64,000 nt of DNA from Morinoia aosen (taxonomy: Eukaryota > Arthropoda > Malacostraca > Amphipoda > Talitridae). A program made the translations under genes and the position numbers. The stretch is from positions 2,425,934 through 2,489,933 of the forward strand of contig CM059574.1 of assembly GCA_030386875.1 (NCBI GenBank), written 5' to 3'. This document shows positions 56,191 to 64,000 of the stretch, one piece after another (position 1 is the stretch's first letter; each line of letters begins with the position of its first letter). The notes beneath the pieces were generated by a model that had not been told where the DNA came from, did no database searches, and worked only from the letters and a program-made list of their open reading frames with translations.

Positions 56191-58250
56191 ATGCGCACCG
56201 TTCTAGAAGAATCAATGCCTACATTGCACATCTCTCAACAAAACAATAATGCTACGAGCATTGATGAAGCAGTAGTAAAGTTGACTGAAACTATAATGAC
56301 CGCATACAATCAGTGTTGCCCAATTGTAATCCGTACAGTTACCCCGGAAAATAAACAAAACCCCTGGATTACTAGAGACATCTTGATAAATATAAAAAAA
56401 CGTCAAGCGTACCTAGCCCTCCTTTGCGAAGGGCGAATATCTAGTGAAACATATAACCGATTCAGAAACTATGTAACAAACCAGATAAGAGCATCAAAAA
56501 AGAACTACTTTACGTTCAAGTTTACTCAATTCAAAAATGACGTTAAAAAGACTTGGCATCTCCTTAACTCCTGCTGTAAACCGAATAATGCCGATAAAAA
56601 GAAAATTGAATATGTTATTCAACATAATGTAAAATACCATGAGAGGAAAGAAATTGCTAATCTCTTCAACAACTTCTTTGAAAACGTAGGGAAAACTATA
56701 GCTGATGATATTCCAAGTGAACCTACTTATCACCTGGAATTTATGGATCATATTCGAGAACCCAACTCCTTTTTCTTTACGCCTACAAACTCCTCCGATG
56801 TAATTACGTGCATAAACAATTTGAAAAATAAATCAAGTGGGTTACAAACGCTTCCGACTAAAGTACTTAAAGTTTTTGCTGACATTGTAGCCCCGCTGAT
56901 ATCAAATATTATTAACCAGTCTCTCTTACTAGGCACTTTCCCGAACTCCCTCATTATCGACCTATCTCCGTACTACCAATTATTAGCAAAGTATTCGAAA
57001 AGATTGTGTGTAAAAAGTGTACTCTTATTTTGAACAAAAATCGTTTCTTTACGATAAACAATTCGGCTTTCGCTCTAAATAATCAACAACACAGGCTATA
57101 TTAAATCATTTACAATTCCTCTATTCTAATATAGATGAAGGAAAGCCTGTCTTCTCTGTATTTCTTGACTTTCGAAAAGTATTCGAATAAGTGGACCATA
57201 AAATACTACTCTCGAAACTACACTGTTATGGCATTCGAGGGATTGCCCATGATTGGTTCAGATCATACCTATCAAATCGGAAGCAATACGTTGTCATTGA
57301 CGACGCAAAATCAGACCCACAGACAATTAGCCATGAAGTTCCACAAGGATCTATTCTTGGGCCTCTCCTGTTACTGATTTTTATCAATGATATTGTAAAA
57401 TCTACATCATTCTTCAAATTCATGCTTTTTGCCGATGACAGTACGCTTTCTGCGGTCCTTCCGAACCAAAATCCTGCTATGATTGTGGAGAGTATAAATA
57501 ATGAACTTCATAAGATTTCATCGTAGCTCAAAGCTAATAAAATAAGCCTTAATATTGATAAAACAAATTATATTACATTCTCATACAAGAAAGATGTATC
57601 TCTCCAATACATTAAAATTGGCGACGGTGAAATCGAAGAAACCACCTCATGTAAGTTTCTGGGTATCATAATAGATAAACATCTGACCATCAAAGAGCAC
57701 ATCACTCATAATAGTTCTTAATTGTCAAAATCCATCGGAATCCTAAATAAAGTTAAAAATTTTCTGCCTGAAACAACTTTGCAAATGCTCTACCGAACGC
57801 TCATTTCTCCATACTTGCAATACGGAATAGAAGCATGGCACAGAACTGATAAAAATAAAACCAACAAAATTTTTACTCTGCAGAAAAGAGCTGTCAGAGC
57901 GGTAAAGAACCTAAAATATAATGCTCACGCAAATGATTCTTTCAATAATTTAAATACTTAAACTTTCTGATCACTACAAAATCTCCAGCGGTAGTTTCAT
58001 TTACAAAACATTAAGAAATGATGGCGACAATAGCCTGAGACAATTATTGACTGCGCACACTGGTCATCACGACCATTTAACCCGAAATAGAAGTAAATTC
58101 ATGCTTCCTTATTATTCAGAGGCCCGGTCGCCACACAGTATCCTCTTCGTTGACCACCAAAACTTAGAACTCTATACCTGCGGAGATCCGTAAATGTAAT
58201 TCGTACAAAGTGTTCAAAAGACATTTTGAGTCTCACTTCCTCTCAAAATA
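56191..58250 (+). pseudogene. LINE reverse transcriptase (Jockey/CR1-like)
   Basis: 56191-57033 is the linker and fingers region (KNKSSGLQTLPTKVLK and TFPNSLI...). Then follow FGFRSK, STTQAIL, VFSVFLDFRK (catalytic Asp), VDHKILLSKLHCYGIRGIAH, PQGSILGPLL, FKFMLFADDSTL (F-A-D-D) and LKANKISLNIDKTNY, then the thumb CKFLGIIIDKHL, NFLPETTLQMLYRTLISPYL and QYGIEAW. Stops replace assorted residues, including a TAG where Trp is usual before LKAN, and there are frame shifts, so decay here is of the ordinary kind. The domain order and the tail make it a Jockey- or CR1-group LINE. Confidence 0.85.
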
Positions 58251-58629
58251 CTAGTCGTGTAAGATCACCATGTCAAATCTTGCCTCCTACATGTAACTAA
58301 TGATAATGTAATAATATAACTTGCCTTGGGTAACATAACCGATCTTCAGTCTGCTCTTGAATCGTTTTATCGAACATACTGTTAAATATAGCTGATTTGA
58401 CCTATATTGTGAAATACAGCATAAAATATCGAGTTAATTATCTCAATGATCAGTCTAATGCGAAACTAGGTTAAGTGAACTAGGTTAAATATTATTGTAC
58501 ACCTTAGAATAACGTGATGATAGGATGCCATAGAAGTCGCTGAACTTATTCGGGCCCACAGGTAGCTATACTCAAATTTGACCATTGTACTAGACTTAAG
58601 AATCATTCTACCTCTGTATCACCCGTGGT

Positions 58630-58677
58630 AAATAAATTGTTTAAATTGTTTAAAATTGTTTAAATTGTTTAAACTTA
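58630..58677 (+). repeat. LINE 3' tail of ATTGTTTAA units
   Basis: Four to five units of about 9 bp, ATTGTTTAA, end the LINE. A short tandem repeat in place of poly(A) is usual for some non-LTR clades. Confidence 0.7.
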
Positions 58678-59009
58678 ACTCAAAACGTCGAACTGGAGGA
58701 TGTGAAAACGCTCGACGCCGCTGTAAGACCGCCAATGATGGCGCAGAAGTAAATTCCAGGCTTACGTTGTAGGTATCACTTGTGTAGTTTAGGTAACACT
58801 TTTATAGTTATAGTTTGTAGTTATCACTTTTAGTTCGTTGAATTAGCACAAATCACCCGTCGTGGAGACTGGTCCTCCAAAGCTTATTTCCAACACGATT
58901 TCTATGTCGTCGCCGGCGTCAAAAATGAGAACTCTTGTGCGGAATGGAGAGCTCGTATCTATCCAAGCTGACAATTTCGCATACGATTCCAAGAGCGCTT
59001 ATAAAGCCT
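58678..59009. other. Unassigned interval
   Basis: No feature supported. A 16-bp duplication, GCGCTTATAAAGCCTC and TCGCTTATAAAGCCTC, is at 58995-59026. Confidence 0.3.
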
Positions 59010-59072
59010 CATCGCTTATAAAGCCTCTGAGGTGCAGGGTAGGGAGGCGAGAGTAAGCGCGCATGCACAATC
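59010..59072 (+). repeat. Short repeat shared with 44458-44520
   Basis: Same 60-bp sequence as at 44458, ending GCGCGCATGC. Copies lie in the same orientation on either side of the Gypsy and LINE elements. Confidence 0.75.
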
Positions 59073-59910
59073 GCAAATGCATTTGTTATCATTTGTTTGT
59101 CCTTATTCAGGAAGTTTTGAAAATGACATTAGATATCGTCTAATATTTTATTGCTGCCACGTAAAGACAGAAAAATTAACTAACTTTGTAGTATTAAATA
59201 ATGTGGCAACAAGCATTGATATTCATTTTAAAATTATCTCATTATCGCGAGCGCAACTGAAAAGAATTCGGTATTGATGAAGCATTATACATGTATGTTG
59301 TGAAGATAGGGAAAGAAGCGTATACAAAGGCTCTACATAATTTCCTGACGCAAACGAAAAAGGTCAATATGTGTGATGAAATCCATAATATTTATTACTT
59401 GGTGCGTTGGCGCAGAGCTTTATCACCAATGTGAGCATAGAGGTCCTTTTATTTTGCACTTTGCGACCAAAATAGTATTATATTAAACGAGAGAGAACTA
59501 ACGAGTAAATAAACTGATATGAGCTCATAAAATTTGTTTGAAAATTTTCTAAGTAAAGTAATCGAATCCATTTGGCGTAAAAATGCATAAAAGGCAACTT
59601 ACAAACGCTTCAGCTTCAGAATATTTTTTATTTAATTGATTTCTTAAAGCACTTAGTAATTGCTCGAATTAGCCAATTTATATTAGAGACTAAAAAAGAT
59701 TTGCATTGTTAACAATACATTGTGTCATAACGAAGAATACATTATGACATAGGTAGTATCGCAGTAACTGCTGTTATTTGGCATAATTCCTAATAAAATA
59801 TGTGTCATTTAAAACGGCTGTCATTTTTAATAGTGGAATGAAACATAAAGTATTTTGAAGGAATGGAGAAGAATGATTTTAAAAACATTTACTCTGAACG
59901 TTTCGAGTCT
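59073..59910. other. Unassigned interval
   Basis: AT-rich DNA, no gene or repeat recognised. Confidence 0.35.
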
Positions 59911-60420
59911 ACCCAATTGAAAATCAAGGACGTATCGCCGGTGTATTAAGGACGTGAGGGTCGATTATGCACGATTTATAGGCTAGTCGGCCTGCTCTGC
60001 TTTAACACTGCCTCTACGCGCCCCAAACCAAGCGCGGTCAAGCTCGGACGTGAAATTCATAGTTGGCCTTGGGTGGTTCGAAGGCGCAAAATTTTCAGTT
60101 GATTAACGGCCGTAACATTTGAAAGCGGCATGACTCGATCTGTCAGTTAATGACAGCGTGTCATCGTGAGCGTACTGGCGGTTACTGCCTCTGCAAAGGT
60201 TGCGTTTGGTGTTTCGACTGTGTTCTTCACAATCATTGCGTTGGGCAAATTGTGACGTAGTATTGCATCAGATGCTCAAAACATGTTTATTGATATTATA
60301 TTGATTGTTTACTTGGATGTTGTGGCGATCATCCGTTATGCTCATCCTCATATTTTTCTCGTCACTTCTCGAGCTCAAGCTGAGTTCAATTTTTTAAACA
60401 TAGTTTTGTGAAGTGTTGTT
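59911..60420 (+). mobile_element. Family X terminus, copy with CCCAATTGAAAATC end
   Basis: Starts CCCAATTGAAAATCAAGGAC and matches the minus strand of 8916-9459 in order over about 500 bp. The opposite terminus is not seen to the right, so the element is truncated or its partner end has diverged. Confidence 0.7.
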
Positions 60421-61382
60421 CGTCCAACTGTTATGAAACTAGAACAGTGGTATTCATATCAAAGTACTCTGGATAGTTTACTGAGCAGGTTTATAGAACA
60501 GTTCACATTCACTTGATTCATTTGCAAGTTTTTCGCAGAGTGGCTATAAAGACTATTTTTTTCAAATGTGTATTTATATCACAATAAGTTACCTATTTTC
60601 ACGATATTAATAAGTGCAAATGCTGACATTGAACAATAAATTAAACCAATGTGCTTTTCACAGTGCTTTGTATCAGTGCCAATAAGAATAGAGGAAAACG
60701 CTGGTGATAAACCAAAACTGTGTGTTTATAATGAAAAATCGATTGCTCTAAATATGTATCATGGCCAAAAAATAGCACAACGTTTTATGACTCCTGCACT
60801 TTTGGGACTTAGCACTCCTACAGGGTCCGAGAGATGTGAATTTGGGTCATTTTATATTGTAATTATCGTTTTGCCTTGTCATGATAGACATTTTTTATTC
60901 ATTTTCTTACTGTCCATGCTATGTCGTCTTCAAATATTCTCTTGTTTAATTTGTTTTTCAAGATTTGTAATTCTGTGCATTGAGTCCTGCGCAACAGTGC
61001 ACCCTATCATTTGTGGTTATGGTTTATTTCGAACACTTTTTTGGTAGTTAATTGCGCTAGCTAATTGTGCTCTAATTTTTTCTCTAAAACCGCATTAGTA
61101 ACGCAAGGAAATTCTTTTGTGCTATTCTTTGCCTTTGCTTTCCATTTGGTGCTCTAATGAAATAATTTTCAGTCTTTGAACTTGTTATTTGAAATGCTGT
61201 TCAGCATTCAGCCAATAATCAAGCACATTCAGTCAACTTTAAGTGCCTACGTATGTAATTTATGAATGATGCATTTCTTTTGCAAAATTTTTTTTTGCTG
61301 GTTCATTGGTCACCCAGCTGATGCAGGGTATTGAAAATTTACGTTGTAACTCTAATTTCATCCGTTATGTTCTTTAATGATA
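60421..61382. other. Unassigned interval with one chance-like ORF
   Basis: The 132-codon frame at 60649-61047 has a hydrophobic, cysteine-rich second half (HFLFIFLLSMLCRLQIF) but no domain I know and no codon pattern to support it. Confidence 0.35.
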
Positions 61383-61791
61383 TTCAAAATGTTCCCCTCC
61401 CTCAGGGAGATACAACTATTGTATCTATGGGAAGTAGCGCTCCCTGGGGGACAATGTGAGGGCCCGAGCTAAAGGTTAGGTAGGCCTTTTAGTTAAAATA
61501 ACATAGGTTTTTGCTTTGTTACGGACCATATTTTTTCGGTTCACTGCTGTCCTGTTTTTTCAGCACCTACTACTTTCTTCTTCAACTTTGATCTTGTTTC
61601 ATGAACTTCTTTCCCATCTTACTGTTTCTATGACCCTTCAGCATAGAATCCTCATTTTCTTATCTCCATACTAAATGGTGCCTTCCTCCGTCCTCTTTTT
61701 GATACGTTCTATTTTTGATACGTTCTATTTTCGTAGCGGATGAGGAGGCCTAAACTAACTTATAATTTAATCTAATCTTCAAAATGTTCCC
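61383..61791 (+). mobile_element. SINE-like retroposon, copy 6, full length with target duplication
   Basis: TTCAAAATGTTCCC at 61383-61396 and 61778-61791 is an exact 14-bp target duplication. The body 61397-61777 (about 380 bp) is the best plus-strand copy: it starts CTCCCTCAGGGAGATACAAC, has TAGCGCTCCC and GAGGGCCCGAGCT, a T-rich middle and ends ATTTAATCTAATC. One 16-bp word (GATACGTTCTATTTT) is duplicated near 61710. Confidence 0.9.
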
Positions 61792-61974
61792 TCCAGGCAA
61801 ATCATTTCCATAATGAACAAAAATGTGAGAGATCTATCGAGAATATTATGCATATATAATGTACATGAGCGTTGAAATGGCTCTCTTTACACTTGAGTTG
61901 ATATAACTTTATATTAGGAAAAAATAAAATATGATATATTTTATTTGTTTATTTCTTGATGTATAGATTATGAA

Positions 61975-61978
<4 letters not shown>

Positions 61979-62007
<29 letters not shown>
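61979..62007. repeat. (AT)n microsatellite
   Basis: About 14 AT units. A second (TA)n run lies at 62595-62612; the two border the palindrome between them. Confidence 0.95.
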
Positions 62008-62009
<2 letters not shown>

Positions 62010-62042
62010 GTATATTTTGGTAGTAACCCTTCCTTGATACAG

Positions 62043-62595
62043 GTTTCATTAAAAATAATGCCATATTGATTATTAATAATAGTTTTGTTCAAATTTCTAG
62101 TTTTCGGAAGAGTTTACTTTGATCGAAATTTATTGAATTTAAAAGCTCCCCTAACGTTTTGTGATTAAAATTTTGCGACGCGTTTCGTCCTGTGTCCACG
62201 GACATCATCAGGCTAAAAGCAGTTTGAGTTGTGCAGCTAATAGAATGGAGAAGTGGGCAGAGTGGCTGCGGTTACCCGAATGTAGAAATGTGCATTTGAT
62301 GCAAGTTAGAAGGTGTACAGTTGGTCTGCGAAGTGAGGAGGGCTAGGCGACCTAGGTTCCGTAGTGGAAGGTACATTCTCCGTTCTCAATATTATTAGCT
62401 GCACAACTCAAACTATTTTTAGCCTGATGATGTCCGTGGACACAGCACGAAACGCGTCGCAAAATTTTAATCACAAAACGTTAGGGGAGCTTTTAAATTC
62501 AATAAATTTCGATCAAAGTAAACTCTTCCGAAAACTAGAAAAATTGAACAAAACCAATATTAATAATCAATGTGGCATTATTTTTATTGAAACAT
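62043..62595. mobile_element. Long inverted repeat with CGAAACGCGTCGC motif, PLE-terminus-like
   Basis: Arms 62043-62242 and 62394-62595 are about 93 percent complementary and enclose about 150 bp. Each arm has CCTGATGATGTCCGTGGACA followed by CA-G-ACGAAACGCGTCGC pointing outward, a layout resembling Penelope-type terminal sequences with a hammerhead-like core. No protein is encoded. It may be two inverted PLE terminal repeats without a body; the family is inferred only from that motif. Confidence 0.65.
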
Positions 62596-62614
62596 ATATA
62601 TATATATATATAAA

Positions 62615-62954
62615 CGGTGTTATGTAATTCGATGCACAGATTTTAACCAAATGCAGAAAAACGCGAAATAAAACGATTTTAATGAGTGACAAAACCTCGA
62701 AACTGCTTTGTTTTCGAGAAATGACCTGAAATAATTTCAGATTCCCGTAAGAATGGGCTTGACATGCAGCCAACGAGTAAAAACGAAACTTCTTTGGCAC
62801 GCGCTTCAGGCTATTCTTACAGGAATCTATAATTATTTCAGATCATCATTTCTCGAAAACAAAGAAGTTGTGAGGTTTTGTCACTCCTGAAAATCGTTTT
62901 ATTTTGCGTTTTTCTGCCTATGGTTAAAATCCGCATCGCATCACACAACACCCT
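62615..62954. mobile_element. Palindromic MITE of about 340 bp
   Basis: Ends CGGTGTTATGTAATTCGATG and the complement of GGGTGTTGTGTGATGCGATG, then ATTTTAACC. The arms share GAGTGACAAAACCTC and TTTGTTTTCGAGAAATGA and extend nearly to the centre, so the element is almost entirely palindromic. Confidence 0.8.
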
Positions 62955-62961
62955 GTAAATA

Positions 62962-63839
62962 CCGGGTGTCCCACAAAAATGTCCCCGAGTTTTCAATTGA
63001 TTGTATATCCGCTTTAAATTAATATATTTGAAAGGTCTTTTTTCACAATGCAATGAATTTTGTTCCCTTTTCGGATAATTTAAGTTTTTGAAAATCGTTT
63101 ACTAACCACTTTACAGTGATCGATTTGGTGAAACCGGTAGAACAGCTAATTGCTCATAGGAAAAGTTCTCAAAACAACACTGGTGTTCTTCATTTCTCAA
63201 TACATTACTTACTTCCTTATTTCATCATTTGAAGACACCTAAAATGCAGCTCACTCACGATCAAAGAATTTTCCTCGTATTAGAATTTGAAGCAACGGTA
63301 AACTGTGAACAAGTAAGAGGAGCATTTAATTTTCTTTTTAATTTTCTATCTGTACGATACACAGTTTTCTTATCGGACGTGTATCTTCCCGGAAATTTTT
63401 CATTAATTGCTCTTCGAATTTTTCACAGTTTTTCGTTACCTCATATTCCAATACGATGAAAATTATTTGTTCGTTAGTGAACTGCATTTTAGGTGTCTTC
63501 AAACAACGAAATAAGGGAGTAAAAAACTTCTCAGAGCGTTTAAATACTTGGTGGTATGTAGGATACATCATTGTGAAATTATTATAAACAGAAAGTATTG
63601 AGAAATGAAGAACACAAGTGTTGTTGTTTTTAAAACATTTCCTTAGAACAATTATATTTTCTACCTCTTTCAGTAAATCGAACACTGTAAAGTGGTTATT
63701 AAACGATTTTCAAAAAATTAGACTATTCGAAACGGAAACAAAATTTAATTCATTGTGAAAAAATACATTTCAAAAATGTTAATTAAAAGCGGAGATATAA
63801 TCATTTAAAAACTCCGAGACATTTTTGTGGGACACGCGA
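62962..63839. mobile_element. Foldback element, copy 2, complete, TA-flanked
   Basis: TA at 62960-62961 and 63840-63841 flank ends CCGGGTGTCCCACAAAAATG and the complement of TCGCGTGTCCCACAAAAATG. The whole 878 bp is an imperfect palindrome. The left arm encodes MQLTHDQRIFLVLEFEAT on the plus strand (from 63244), the right arm MQFTNEQIIFIVLEYEVTKN on the minus strand (from 63487), both starts of a DUF4817-like helix-turn-helix transposase. The gene bodies are absent. TA flanks and ends place it with mariner-type elements. Confidence 0.85.
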
Positions 63840-63852
63840 TATAATGTAGACA

Positions 63853-64000
63853 CTCCTCATAGGGATACAACTATTGTATCTATGGGAGCTAGCGCTCCCA
63901 GGGAGGAAAATGTGAGGGCCCGAGCTATGAGTTAGGTAGGCCTTCTTTTTGCTGAAATAAAATTTTTTGTTATGTTAAAGGACCACATATTTTCGGTTCA
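63853..64000 (+). mobile_element. SINE-like retroposon, copy 7, cut by the window edge
   Basis: Starts with AGGGATACAACTATTGTATC and follows the family to the end of the window. The junction with the foldback element (GCGATATAATGTAGAC) is the mirror image of the one at 8090-8110. Confidence 0.85.

Noticed and set aside
60649..61047. 132-codon ORF as a small membrane protein
   Set aside because: The hydrophobic half is typical of T-rich DNA read in that frame, and no domain, signal or conserved neighbour supports it.
1..64000. The whole window uses a code with UAA/UAG as glutamine
   Set aside because: The long transposase frame has no internal TAR and ends with TAA, and stops in the LINE, Gypsy and other PLE replace assorted residues (Trp, Thr, Lys) and come with frameshifts. 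Only the PLE at 26 kb shows the pattern.

Overview
The window looks like a stretch of arthropod (most likely insect) nuclear DNA. It is AT-rich, carries no convincing intact host gene, and consists almost entirely of mobile elements of animal type, many inserted inside one another. Nearly every long open reading frame belongs to a transposon or retrotransposon, and most are broken by stops or frameshifts. Family names below come from motifs I read in translation and from comparing stretches of the window with each other by eye; no database search was possible.

Layout. 0-5.5 kb: sparse sequence with a 21-bp heptad-coding repeat, a LINE reverse-transcriptase fragment on the minus strand and a 15-bp tandem repeat. 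5.5-11.8 kb: an old Penelope-like element (PLE) interrupted by a hAT-like transposon (6351-11220), which itself holds a CCCAATTGAAA-ended element, a SINE and a palindromic foldback element. 12-13.45 kb: an old SINE copy, a hairpin and a second CCCAATTGAAA terminus. 13.45-16.85 kb and 37.7-42.0 kb: two arrays of the same degenerate satellite, in the same orientation, monomer about 160 bp built from four subunits of about 40 bp. 18.1-23 kb: SINE copies, one of which contains a three-deep nest of insertions. 24.5-28.95 kb: a CCCAATTGAAA-ended element containing a small repeat (called Y here) which contains a PLE. 29.1-33.4 kb: a decayed DNA transposon with a transposase gene and a second, DUF4806-like gene, both on the minus strand. 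47.2-53 kb: a decayed Ty3/Gypsy-type retrotransposon on the minus strand, LTRs not located. 55.3-58.7 kb: a decayed Jockey/CR1-like LINE on the plus strand. 59.9-64 kb: another family-X terminus, SINE copies and a run of palindromic elements.

The most striking observation is the PLE at 25.2-28.2 kb. Its coding frame runs from about 26231 to 28006 with no frameshift and no in-frame TGA, yet contains two dozen in-frame TAA/TAG codons. Several of these fall where Penelope-family proteins commonly carry glutamine. This is the pattern expected of a gene that was functional under a code where UAA and UAG mean Gln (ciliate-type code), while the other elements here follow the standard code. Ordinary decay is a less economical explanation, and horizontal acquisition from an organism with a reassigned code is the natural hypothesis.

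A second theme is palindromic architecture. The PLE, the foldback elements at 8.1 and 62.96 kb, the paired inverted element at 62.04-62.6 kb and several MITEs are all built as long inverted duplications. The genes here do not form a pathway; they are independent selfish elements whose nesting gives a relative order of insertion.
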